A stretch of DNA of 64,000 nt. Origin: Stromatinia cepivora. Taxonomy: Eukaryota > Ascomycota > Leotiomycetes > Helotiales > Sclerotiniaceae. Below the pieces are notes generated by a model. It was given only the letters and a program-made list of their open reading frames with translations, was not told where the DNA came from and made no database searches. The stretch covers positions 1,674,001 through 1,738,000 of the forward strand of contig RCTD01000008.1 in assembly GCA_014898415.1 (NCBI GenBank). Reading direction: 5' to 3'. Shown one piece after another: positions 22,666-33,730 of the stretch (position 1 is the stretch's first letter; each line of letters starts with the position of its first letter). A program made the position numbers and the translations under genes.

Positions 22666-25502
22666 TTAACTTGCATTACCCACCCTCTGATCCGCATATT
22701 GAGCTGTTTTCTCTTTTTTCGGTGTATTTGGCCTTAAGCTCGTCTGTGACATCTTCGGACGTACAAGTGGGGCCATAGAAATAGAATTATTAGCAGTATG
22801 GTGCGCACTCGCTCGTCTCGATGGTGTATTGAATGGAGAATCGCCTCTGGTGATCTCGTCCTGCTGCCAGTTTTGGAAGTCCTTGGAACTCCAACTGGCT
22901 CGATGAACTCGAGCCCCATATGGGACGTTTCCATAGCCTGAATGTTGACTGCGCATACTAGCGGCTCTGCTTCGACCAGCCATAGGTAACGAGTGCTGTG
23001 ACGTATTTGGATCTCGATTACCTCTCATCTCCGGCATCTCCGGCACAATATCCTCGTCTTCGATTTTCGGGGCTCGACGAACTTGAGTTACGCTGAAATA
23101 TGGTTCCTTTGGCTCCTCGGGCTCCGGTGGTGGTGGTGGTGGAAGATCAACGGCCTTTAGTTCCAAATGGTGGAAATATTTCGTGCGAATATTTTGTAGG
23201 TGACGTGGTCTAAACTCCTCGCGATTGCGCATGATGGACATGTAGCTTGAAATGGCCCCGAGAACGATGAGTATGAGCAAACCAATAGTTAAGAACCCTT
23301 GGATGACGATTATGATAACACCGATAACCGTGGTCGGAATGCGTGCAACATTGTATCGTGGTAGGAATGCGACCGATAGACCTGCAGTTGCAACCTTACT
23401 GATACCAAGCATGTGAACTGCCAAAGCTGTATTACGGGCGCCCTCGAAGGGGTTGAGCCATATCGTAGCAATGAAGGCAATGATCTCAACGACAAGGTTG
23501 CCGAATACTTGTGCAGCCGGATTAGCCCGAGCACCTCCAAGGAAACAAGCTCTGACGAATTGATAAACAACCCAAAATGCGAAAAACCACCAACGAGTTC
23601 TTCTATATCGAGCCGAGAGCCAACCAAAACGTTCAGTATATTCCTCATCCTGGTGTACACTCTGTCTCTCCTTATCCTGGTCAATATAATGCACGCGGAA
23701 GAAAGATATTGAGCCGGAGGATTTTGCTTTATCGCCTTCTTCCATGCTACTCTCTCTTACAGCCCCATACCATGGGAGAAATTTCATCACTTTCTTTCGT
23801 TGAAAGTGTATTCGATCGGGAGACGAGGCGTAATTGCCGAATCTGAGCCTGAAGTAGCAAGCGTAGAAGGCAAGAGCTAGAATTCCAAAGAAGAATATTA
23901 TGAAGATGATGGCTGCAATGGCGATGATGCCTGTTGTACCCCCATAAGAAAATTGGTAGAGGGACAATGTCATTATCACGAAGAATGCAATGAGCATCGA
24001 TCGTAGAACAATAAGCCCAGTGAATTTAACCCAGTTATTCCTGAACAACACGAGCCGATCTTCCTTCATCCATTTCATCTTGCTAAATGCTTCCAAAATA
24101 AACTTGAAGGCAATTGCAGAGGCAACAAGAATAACAATTAAGATCAGGTACCATAAAAAACCAACCAAAAAAGCATCCTGTGCCGGGATATCAACGTTTG
24201 CGAGTGTTCCCGTGAAATTGGACCAGCTTCCAGGCAGTGGCAATCCAGCTCCAACGGGAGATCCATTCCAGTCATATCCTTTAGTGGAATTGTCGCTGGT
24301 CGCACGTTTTGTCAATGACCCTATTCTCTTGACCATCTCATTTCCTCTTGCCATTTTAGACCAATGGCTATATTCTTGTAACCTTGTCAAAGAACGTCCA
24401 TAAATTTGTTGTTGTAGCCCGCCGTTATTATTAATAGTAGAAGACCCCGCACCACCGACTTGGCTTGAATTTCCGGATACTCCAGTGAAGCTGTTAACTG
24501 ACTTGATCATGGATGGGGTATAAATCAGCCCTGCCGACCAAGCAAAATTACTCCAGAATGCCGGTAAAACACTGGGCCAGTCCACTGATAAAGCTCCAGA
24601 GAGGAAAATCGATTGAAAAACTTCGAATACCACCAAGACTGACAAAGAGTGGGCGTAGTGAGTTCGAATATGCGGTACGCTAACTCCATATATGGCCGTG
24701 GCAAACGAAGAGAATACTGCAATCGTTGTGAATATTCCCAAGGCTGAGCTGACAGCGGCTGGGTGGGAAAATGATGCACCATTCCTCATGACAGCTTGAA
24801 AGCAAGCAATCTCCGTTTGTGTACTATTCGAAAATACCCGTAGAGTAGCGGAACCTTCAAAATCTGGGATCACCAAGGCTATAGCAGGAATTCCGGATAC
24901 ATCGGATGCAGATACTGGAATAATAGCTTCGCCATTGATTGGTTTGCTGCTATTCATGGGACATAGACTGTACTCGTTAGTCAAGTCATGGTATTAAAAA
25001 ATCGTACACACCTTGCGAAATTTGCGTTACATGGATTGAAGGTCAAATCAAATCTATCCTCTCCATCTGAGTCAAACATTAGTATCACATCTTCATAAAA
25101 GATCATTCTACCTACAAGCTTGCACACCAATATGTACTAATTTCAAGATTAGCCAACTTCCTACCAGTCATCTTTCGAGGAAAACCTACTCATTACTGAC
25201 TCATTCTGTAAATTCGTGTTACCAGCTAGATGAAACAAAACGGTCATATTATCGGCGTAGTAAGCCGCGTCGAATGTCGTAACATTTATTAAACTCTGTC
25301 CACCCATGCAATCTCCAAAATTTCCTGTGAACAAAGCCGGTGTTCGACTGTCAAGTAGCTGAATTGTCTCTCCCGCAGAGTTTGTCCCCGTCACATATGC
25401 AGCACTTGAAGTCGCAGAGACCGGCGAGATTGTACTAAGAATGGCGAGAGAAGAGCATAACGCGGTGGGCCATAGCGCCATGACGGAGGGCTTTCGTGCC
25501 AT
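22666..25502 (-). CDS. Flc/Pkd2-type TRP-like channel protein with ML domain, 21-nt microexon
   Basis: Member of the fungal flavin-carrier/TRP-like family (yeast Flc1-3, fission yeast Pkd2): an ER, Golgi or plasma-membrane protein tied to calcium, FAD and cell-wall homeostasis. The exons are 25502-25190, 25136-25116 (21 nt), 25066-25012 and 24967-22666, giving 896 aa. Introns start GTAGGT, GTAGGT and GTGTGT, and GCTAAT, ACTAAT and CTAAC branch sites are visible. The microexon encodes IHIGVQAY and restores the expected join to GEDRFDLTFNPCNANF. Signal peptide is about 1-30; the ML-like lumenal domain about 31-185 is rich in N-glycosylation sequons. The TRP domain has about nine membrane helices to about 690. 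A cytosolic tail has PPPPPPEPEEPKEP and many Ser/Arg. All key parts are intact. Family is certain; which paralogue is not. Confidence 0.94.
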
Positions 25503-28500
25503 TGTCGAAATGGTTATATCAATTACTATATGGAGAATTTTTGAGGAAATGGGTATATGCGAACCCCGCAGCGAAGTAGGCGTTGAAAAATATTAGGTCG
25601 AGAACGAGTAGGTTTGATATTTATTTCTTATTGTGATTGAAAGTACTGTAATCGGCGGTCTCTGGAAACTCTTCCAATGTAGGTTCGTTCACCTAAGCTC
25701 CAACCCAATGGATCAAAGGAGTCAACGTCTTCGAATGTGCCTTTATGTCTTTCTTCAATCCAGATACGGTTGAGGATTTATGACGTAGATCAATGGTCGA
25801 GCTTGTGATGCTATAGGATATCGTGACGGTGTTGCGAAAAGGTAGTGAATTGCTGGTCAGATATAATTCGTCCGAAGATTTGACCTCCCGCAGCCAATGA
25901 TATCAAGTTATAATCAACCACGACTCAGAGGATTGTAGCTATGACAATCAGGTATCATGTTCGATAGTTCATTAATTGATCATTTCCTCATTAAACAGCG
26001 ATGGTGGTAGGTCTAGTAGAATACCTCCTCCAGCTTCTATGCGTGGATGAAAACGACAGACAGGTTGGGTTTGTTGTATATCTCTAAAGAAAAAGTAGAG
26101 ATATGGCGGTGGTGTAAGTTATTAGATGAGTAGTGAGAGAAAGGAAGATAATCCTGGTGGAGACAACCTTAGAAACTGTAACAAAGTGGATACAATTGAA
26201 TAATGGAGAATCCTTGGATGGTTCTGGGTAGAGGTCTTTTTTTGATAGTCTCGTATCAGAACGTCGGAAGGTCGGAAGAACTTTTTAGTACCTTTTGACC
26301 AGGGTATTTCTGCTTCTTCCTTGTTCAACACCCCTCAGACAGATAGTTCCTAGCTTTCCTGCCAATCAATTACCTACGGAGTACGGAGTAGAGATATTGA
26401 GATTGAGATAGATTGGTAAGAGAGCACTCAAGTGTTTTGAGTTTTGAGGTCTTCGGGCTCTTTTCCCTCTGGGTCAAAACTTCGGGGGGGGTGCTCTATG
26501 TTGTTGAGGACTGTTTGAGGTGCCAAAACAAATGAAGAAATGTAAAGCATAACAAGGGATAAAACGCTGAGTTCGTAGGTTACTAACAAGTATATAATTT
26601 CAAGAATTGATAAGTCGAAGACAAGAAATGCGACATTTTTGAATCATTGATAAATATTCATTTATTATTTAATTAGTTCATTCATTCATTTTACCAAAGA
26701 ATTTCATAAGCGCAAATATCTGAGACTCTTCAGCGTCAAGCTCAAATAATAGAATAATAGCGCTGTAATGACAACGATACGATCTTCTGGTGTGCATCGA
26801 ATCTGATGCTCTGGGATACAAATGAGGTTAGAAGGGGCTCGGGAGTCTAGGAGTTAAGAAATTCTTGGGTGCCATCTCATCCAACCACTTGAACGATTTG
26901 ATAATGGTTGCGCCGAAACATGGTATGAACCTGGAAAACAATCTTCCATCTTTTTCTTTTTCAGGAGACACTTTCTACTTGGCGACTAGCTTTATCAGGT
27001 CTCATCGAAAGCTCATCAAGTCGTCTCTTCAGGAACGGAAGACTGAATCTATTTCTGAAAATTGCCACCTCCAGACAAGAAGCATCAATTGAATATTTTC
27101 AAAAAATGCTCAATAATGATTGATTCCTCATCCTCCACGGACAATATTGCTAGGTGCCAGTATTGCTCCCCCCACGATTCGAACCTACGAGAGTCAGTAC
27201 AATTACTGTGCCACCAAGGAATTCAATTTATAAATTAACAAATAAAATATCAATCAATAACACATCTCCTCGAATAAATTGACCATCTGCCATCCGCAGC
27301 GGTAATTAAATATCCTCATTCTCGGGTGTGGTGCCATTTTCCCATTTTCGGTTTCGTCGGGATACACAATACGACGTTAAACTTTCACAGCCAATGATTT
27401 GCACCAGGAAGAATGTTGATCTGATTAATTTCATTATTTCATCCCTTTGGGCATTCCTGAACTTACCTTGATGTGCATCTCAAGTGCTTGGTTCTCTAAT
27501 CTTTCCATCCATTATCATCTGCACGAATACTGCACCCTTTCTGGAATTTCAAGGATTCTAACATCGATTTTTTGATGACAGCAGGCTTCTTCTCTTTGCT
27601 AGCCACAATGTGCAAGCACTTCAAAGTTGGGTCCCTTTCACCACACATGCACGATCGGTTTGAAAACCGATTTCGAGTGTGGCATATGGCGTGATTGAAG
27701 GGAACCAAGTAAATTGATTATGACGACTTTGCACGCAGGTCTTACCTTTATTCAAAGAGAGGTAACCTGAATTCTACAGTCAGTTTAACAAGGCTGCGAC
27801 AGAGGAGATTATTGTTTTCGTATTTCTACATGTACTTCGTAAGCACTTTCCCTCACAATAACCTAGGAAGGATTAACCAGCCACAACACGACAGTTGTCA
27901 AACGTAAAGCCACAATGACGCTAACACGCCTCCTCAATAATAGGTCACGGTATGGCCCGCGCGCTACGAATACGATTCCTTGACCTCCAGTCCTTCAATC
28001 CCTGCAAATTCTATAGATATCTATCAATATATCTTCATTGTTTATAGTGTCTTCTCCAAAGGCCAACGCAACAATCTAGGCAGAGAGAGGAAACCATATC
28101 GAAGTAAAAAAAGTCTACTTCATGGTTCATGAGTACGCACTATCATCACTTCAAACTGCTCCCAACCATTCAAAACCATAGCTGTTTACATTTCGGCTGC
28201 TCGAGACTAACCCCTCACAACTTCTCGAACCTTACACTTCCGACTTAACTTATGCAAGAATTAAACTCGGGTTTGTCTGAAGTCAGCATCATGTTCGATT
28301 AGCAGCAGGCCATAATGAGGTTTCCTCCTACATCACGCGACCATCCAAAATCAAGTAACAAAATGCCCAATTGTGCCACTAACAGATAACTTTGGGGGCT
28401 ACATAATTACATCAAACTTCCATGCCAACAAATACGGTACGGGAGATCGTCATAGCTGAAATGCAAAAATCTACAACAGGGCTGTTCCTGCATGGTGGTG

Positions 28501-29110
28501 GATTGCATCGTGTTGCTCTAAAACAATGTCATTATTAGTGACTCTGATGAGTTTAGTCATAGAACTTCAAACTATAATTACAAATGTTTACATCGGAATA
28601 AATACGCTGTCTCTGAGCCTGTCATTTTCTTTGTTTCAAGGTCCAGTGACCATTCACGTGGTCACCATTTCGATTCTACTTTGCGATGGGGTAATTGTAC
28701 AAACACTTGAGATGGAGCCATACATGTAGGGGAATGAGAAATGCAACACCAAATTGCGTCGAATACTATAGGTACCTCGTCGCGATTCACCTGGTCCAGC
28801 CCCCTATCCGCCCCAATTCACATCACTATTCTCTCTTTCACCTCCTCCCCTTTCCTTTCCACCATTGATCGTTGATGAGCACGACTGAACACTAAGGCGG
28901 CTTCAAATAGCGAAACTTCATGTTTTCCAAACTTTAACCCCACTTACACCAATTTCCCCTCCGTACTGGCAGTGTCGAGCTACTCTATCTGCTCCAACCC
29001 ATATCTTCTTTCATCCTCTCTACTTCCTTCATCAAATATCTCCATTGCGCGCAATTTCCATCTCTGGCGAACACCCTGGCCGCCTCCTCGACCAAGTTCT
29101 CCAAATTGGT
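25503..29110. other. gene-poor 3.6 kb before the AT-rich block
   Basis: I see no protein gene. The left part is the flc promoter and leader, with a G8 run near 26484. Small frames at 26865-27092, 27496-27708 and 28526-28729 have no family features. A tRNA-like fragment near 27163-27222 was rejected. The stretch 28790-29110 is strongly pyrimidine-rich and looks like a fungal 5' leader ending at a GTGAGT donor near 29112. Gene density falls sharply here, as is common next to RIP-degraded blocks. Confidence 0.4.
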
Positions 29111-29260
29111 GAGTTGTAGTTTCTTTAAGTTGTTCATTGCCCCTTATGTTCGTATTTGGTATCCAAGTGTTGATGAGCGGTATTTGATATTTGTTTGAAT
29201 CCTATGTCTTGCTCACGGTGCTACTGAGAGTACTGGATAGGTGTGTCGTGTAGATGTGGA
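28790..29260 (+). promoter_or_regulatory. leader-like region with possible 5' UTR intron
   Basis: CT-rich DNA typical of fungal promoters and leaders is followed by a consensus donor GTGAGT at about 29112 and, downstream, a possible acceptor GTGTAG at about 29253 just before ATGs at 29254 and 29261. Short uORF-like ATGs (for example MSTTEH stop) precede the donor. This could be the leader of the doubtful frame at 29261 or a leader whose gene was lost to transposon invasion. Confidence 0.3.
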
Positions 29261-29656
29261 ATGGAAAATGGGAAAGAGGGCGGATCGAAACCTATTATAG
29301 AACATCAAGAAGAAGATCACGTTCATTATTCGGGAGCTTTTACCTATTTTTCTGTTTCAATCACACGTTTTCGAAATGTTTATGGTGCGCAGTATTGTGA
29401 ATTTGATTATGCCGGAGCTCCAAAGTCTGGGGCCTATTGGCAATCAATCTTGTATTCACAGATTCTTCAGATCAACGACCTAAATGCCATCCTACCAGGT
29501 TGGTTCCCAAAATCACTGTATGCGGCTAAAGATTCAGGATCTGACCCCTTCACCCGATCCTTTCTAAGGTTTGCTTTAACACCAATGCTCAAAATCCTTC
29601 CCCTCACGCTCTTTACACCATTTGCACCATTTCTCCCTTCCTTCGCCATTATCTGA
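29261..29656 (+). CDS. doubtful 131-aa reading frame
   Basis: Begins MENGKEGGSKPIIEHQEEDHV and continues with a protein-like mix of aromatic and charged residues (FTYFSVSITRFRNVYGAQYCEF) for about 95 residues, then overlaps the antisense 99-aa gene. A leader-like region with a possible intron precedes it. No family is recognised and there is no signal or membrane segment. The frame is open further upstream only to a GTG at 29243. The overlap with a better minus-strand candidate lowers confidence. Confidence 0.25.
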   Translation: MENGKEGGSKPIIEHQEEDHVHYSGAFTYFSVSITRFRNVYGAQYCEFDYAGAPKSGAYWQSILYSQILQINDLNAILPGWFPKSLYAAKDSGSDPFTRSFLRFALTPMLKILPLTLFTPFAPFLPSFAII

Positions 29657-29875
29657 TTCCCATCCCATAAGCTTTCTCAACGCGACTATTTCCTTCCAGA
29701 CTTTGTCGAGATCTGTTATGGGTTTGACGTACGAACCGTGGTGTGAATTGGTCTTGTCAACGGCGATGGACGGTATTCCATCCCTAGCTTTGATTTCATC
29801 CCACTTTTTATATAAGATTAGTAGAGCTGCGAGTTGGGATTCGCCAAGTTTTAATTCAGCGGGGTTTTCGTTCAT
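29576..29875 (-). CDS. 99-aa orphan protein
   Basis: Single frame with a good start context (AGGAGAAATGAAC). Sequence is soluble-looking and protein-like: ESQLAALLILYKKWDEIKARDG, then DLDKVWKEIVALRKLMGW, and a Cys/Trp-rich C terminus EKWCKWCKEREGKDFEHWC with a CxxC pair. Five Trp in 99 aa is high. No family is recognised. It could be a lineage-specific small protein. No signal peptide is seen, so it is not an obvious secreted effector. It is the last convincing gene before the transposon block. Confidence 0.5.
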   Translation of the reverse strand: MNENPAELKLGESQLAALLILYKKWDEIKARDGIPSIAVDKTNSHHGSYVKPITDLDKVWKEIVALRKLMGWESDNGEGREKWCKWCKEREGKDFEHWC

Positions 29876-30957
29876 TTCTCCTTGTCTGGTTGGGTTTTCT
29901 TCGTGGTGTCGTGTCTCTATGGATGTTGTGTTGTGTTCGATCTATCGTGGTATTCTGGGTAGATGGGTGAATTGTATATCCTTTATAGTAGGCAAAAGAA
30001 TATGTCTTATGGTGATTCACCTGTCGTACTAGATCACATCGGTTGTTCCACTGTTGCCCCACGATATAGAGATACGGCAACAGTGAAAGAGTAATCTGAT
30101 GATATCCCGAAATGTTGCAGCCTAGCGGGCTTGTTGAAATCGGGTTTGGTAATGTTTGAAATTTGATCAGTGTCTGAAATGACTATTCGACCTAAACATT
30201 TACAATGATGAGTTTAGATGATGCAGTATTAAATCAACCTCCATACCTCTGGGGCAGCATCGTAGGAGAAGCTACTTGAGGTTCAACGTGACCCGTAAAA
30301 GGCATGCCATGCTTGTTGGGTGAATGACCGCCGCGTCTTAGCTTACTAGAAGCAAGTCACTATGCTTCTATCACTTTCGAATGTTTCATTCTTATGCTAG
30401 TTGTTTTGGTTTCATCAACTATAAATATGAGCATTTTGATTTCGTTTCAACAATGTTTGCCAAATCCGCTCCGTGCAAGAGGACAGTCAAGGTGCTTCAT
30501 CTACCTCAACAGAACAATTCATTACTACCGAAGAATATTAAACAGCTGTGTACTTTTTGGAATTTTTCCGTATTCCATGTTGCCATAATAGTGTCACCCT
30601 TTTAGGTGACTACAAACCCGATTTTCTCCTTGGTTATTCCCTCGTCTCCATCGATTTTCCACGTCATAAAACTCAATACCATCACAAAAATGCCGATGAA
30701 ACCCTTCCTGTCTATGACATTTACCCTCTGTATGCAATGATTTAGATATACTGCCTTGCTTCTGATTTTATGGTCAGTCGAAGTAAATCCGATCCACTGA
30801 CAAAAATTATATCTTTCAAATATTATCCCAATTACCCTGCTTTGTGCTATACCAGCATTTTGCGCAAAGATTGAATAGCTGTTTCTATAAATAATTTGAA
30901 GAATACTATAGGGTCTAGTACCAAAACTATAGTCATTAAGTCTAGTACCCCACTTTC
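29876..30957. other. intergenic shoulder before the AT-rich block
   Basis: Promoter side of the 99-aa gene, then DNA of intermediate composition without recognisable genes. Frames at 30381-30985 on both strands have no family features. The composition change to very AT-rich DNA is abrupt at about 30,960. Confidence 0.4.
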
Positions 30958-31617
30958 CGGCCACCCTTAATTCCGGCCACCTCAAAAAACCATTCCATTT
31001 TCAGTAATCTATATTATTAAATCTTTAATAATTCAATAATTATTCAATCAATTGATCTGAAATTTGAATATATTATTATTTATAAGATACCAAATTTATT
31101 TATTAAAAACGATATTATTATAATCTTTAATATAATTGTAAATGATATATCTATATATCGGATTAGTTCAAAATATAATTTTTTTGTATTATATTTCAAA
31201 ATCAAGTTTATAATGGATTTTTTTATAAAAAAGGGTATCAAGATATACAAAAGATAATTCCGATTTAGGAGAGGAGATTAGTAGATTGAATATTAATATA
31301 GAAGTTATTGAGTATTAGTTTTATATATCGATAAATATGTAATTTTTTATTTCGGAATCTTGAAATTAAAATCAAAAGGTAATATAGGATTGATTTTGTT
31401 TGTATTTCGAATATAATTGATGAAATTATTAATAAATGATTTGAAAAATTGTATTTGTTTGATATTAAATATATCAAATCCGAAAATAGATGAAATATAA
31501 ATGAAATAGGTATTATAGAAGATCAGGGTTTTAATGGATTAATAATAGGAAGTTTTTAGTAATGTTTTATTCAAAAAAAACAATCTAATTTAAGAGTTTG
31601 GATCTCTTTTATCGAAT
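30958..31617. mobile_element. AT-rich remnant with a terminal-repeat-like edge
   Basis: The edge carries a direct repeat of TTCCGGCCACC (about 30952-30985) directly at the composition change. Such CCGGCCACC-type ends resemble terminal repeats of fungal Tc1/Fot1/pogo DNA transposons. I found no matching inverted copy (GGTGGCCGG) before 31618, so the element would be truncated by the retroelements to its right. No coding sequence is seen in the remaining 600 bp. Confidence 0.3.
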
Positions 31618-31903
31618 TGTGACGCACAAGAGCCGTAGTAGAGCTGAATAAACAGGGTCAATTATGTTCCTTAGAATCTATAATTGAAGAACTGTAGCTT
31701 GTAAGAAGCGATTAGATATATATATATAAATACCCATTCGTGAATTGTGGGGTTATATATATGCGTTATTAGGATCATTATTTTACTATACTAAATCGTA
31801 TAATTTGTAATATATATATATATATAAACGATCAATTCATTAATTGATATAAAAGATAAAAAGTACTATATAATTAATTTTCTATAATTTATAATTCGTA
31901 ATA
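31618..31903 (-). repeat. gypsy LTR, copy A
   Basis: About 286 bp, homologous to the LTRs at 32506, 39268 and 53207. The ideal ends are TGTGAC and GTGACA on the plus strand. Here the right end has decayed to TTCGTAATA. A slightly expanded TA tract explains the extra length. Confidence 0.75.
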
Positions 31904-32505
31904 TTACCCCTTCCTTTAGAAAAACTCGCCTTCGAGTATTCTATTCCTCTATTCCATTGTTATTTTATCGAAAACCAGGTTTTGTAAAAATTTATAAGTC
32001 CTAAATCAATTAGATTGATCATTTTGATTGATTTGATCAATTTATTAGAAATTGATCAAATTGATCAAAATAATTTATCAAATTGATTAAAATAATAAAT
32101 GAATTGATTAAAATAATAAATGAATTGATCAAATTGATCAAATCGTTCATTGATTGGGTAAATTAATATTGATTTATATTCTTTTTGATCTGAAGAATTT
32201 TTAAAAGGAAAAAGTTTTAATAGAAAAAGGAAAGGGGTTGAATTATAGTATAATAATGATAGATGATTAATATAATCAATTCCGAAATCGATCAAGTTAA
32301 TCAATCAAATTGAACGAAATTGATAGAGATAATATTATATTTCGTTTTTATTATATTCAAATTTCCTTTTTATATAATTTTTGAAATGATTATAAATATA
32401 AGTTTTTTAAATATATTATCATTGTATTATCTTGATGGTAATAATTATATATATATAAAGCTTAGGCTATATATGTATATAATCAAATTCCTTCGAATTT
32501 GTATA
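31618..32505. repeat. 888-bp tandem repeat, unit 1
   Basis: Unit 1 of a direct tandem duplication, beginning TGTGACGCACAAGAGCCG and matching unit 2 over its whole length with transition differences. It contains a gypsy-type LTR (31618-31903) and about 600 bp with many GATCAAATTGA-like words that are absent from the other copies of this LTR. Unit 1 is more heavily mutated (more A and T) than unit 2. Confidence 0.8.
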
Positions 32506-32787
32506 TGTGACGCACAAGAGCCGTAGTAGAGCTGAATAAACAGGGTCAATTATGTTCTTTAGAATCTACAATTGAAGAATTATGGTTTGTAAGGAGCGAT
32601 TAGATATATATATACAAATACCCATTTATAGGCTGTAAGATTGTGTGTAAGCATTATTAGGGTTACCATTTTACTATATTAAATCGTATGATTTGTAATG
32701 TATATATACAGATGATCAGTTTATAAATTGATATAGGAGATAAGAGGTATCATATGGTTAGTCTCCTGTAGTTCACGATTTGTAATA
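32506..32787 (-). repeat. gypsy LTR, copy B
   Basis: 282 bp, from TGTGACGCAC to TTTGTAATA. Position relative to the minus-strand gypsy copy 1 makes it that copy's 3' LTR, although about 600 bp of duplicated DNA lies between them. Confidence 0.8.
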
Positions 32788-33388
32788 CTACTCTCCCCTT
32801 CGGAAAAGCTTGTTCTCGAACGTTTTATTCCTTTGTTCCATTGCTATTTCATCGGAAACCAGGTTTTGTGAAGGTTTATGAGCTTTAAATCAATTAGATT
32901 GGTCATTTTGGTTGATTTGGTCAATTTATTAGAAATTGATCAAATTGACCAAATTAATCGATCAAATTGACCAAAATGATGAATGAATTGATTAAATCGA
33001 TCAAATCGTTTATCAATTGGTTAAATTAATATTGATTTGTATTTTCCTTGATTTAGGGAACTTTTGAAAGGAAAAAGCTTCAATAAAAAAGGGAAGGAGA
33101 TTGAATTATAGTATAATGATGATAAGTGATTAATATAATCAATTCCGAAATCGATCAAGTTAATCGACCAAATTGACCAAATCGATCAAATTGAATGAAA
33201 TCGATAAAAGTGATGTTATATTTCGTTCTTATTATATTCAAATTTCCTTTTGTATGATTTTTGAAATGATTATAGATATAAGTTTTTGAAATATATTACC
33301 TTTGTATTATCTTAATGATAACAATTTGTCTATTATATAAAGCTCGGGTTATATATATATACAATCAAATTCTCTCGAATTTGTATGG
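32506..33388. repeat. 888-bp tandem repeat, unit 2
   Basis: Second unit of the duplication, directly abutting unit 1 with no spacer. Homology to unit 1 ends at about 33388, where the internal part of gypsy copy 1 begins. It carries LTR copy B at its left end. Confidence 0.8.
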
Positions 33389-33544
33389 GTTTTCGATCCT
33401 TTCACAATCGTATATACACACACTATTATAAAATCATAACATCTAATCTGTTATATTGAAGAATACTTTTCTTTCCCTTGATTTCATAAATGAATCATCA
33501 TTTATATAATTATAATTATCTTTTCCGCTTTTATAAAGCTTTAT

Positions 33545-33730
33545 TCAATCAATTAATCGATTGAAAGGATCAGATAACGTTAGATTGGTTAAATGAAAAT
33601 CGCGCAAAAAATGCAATGATGTTTTAAGATCAGAAGTAGGATACCAGGTAAGATCGGTATTGCTATTAAACCACGAAACTTTATATAATAGGGTTTTTCG
33701 TGCTTTCTTTATTACTAGAATCTTTTCCAT
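33545..33730 (-). pseudogene. gypsy chromodomain remnant
   Basis: About 60 codons read MEKILVIKKARKTLLYKVSW, then LTWYPTSDLKTSLHFLRDFH. This matches the chromodomain of fungal Ty3 integrases (KIL, YLVSW, WYPASDLK, LRxFH). In intact elements it reads H3K9-methylated nucleosomes and directs integration into heterochromatin. The usual Tyr/Trp cage is partly retained. Confidence 0.8.

Noticed and set aside
27163..27222. tRNA-like segment on the minus strand (TGGCACAGT box A-like and GGTTCGAATCG box B-like)
   Set aside because: The T-arm does not pair well, the interval between the boxes is about ten bases too short for an anticodon arm, and no matching acceptor stem is found. At best a tRNA pseudogene fragment.
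32065..32304. 79-codon minus-strand frame with QFIYYFNQF-type repeats
   Set aside because: It is a translation of the GATCAAATTGA-type repeats in the 888-bp unit; the same region in unit 2 does not keep the frame.
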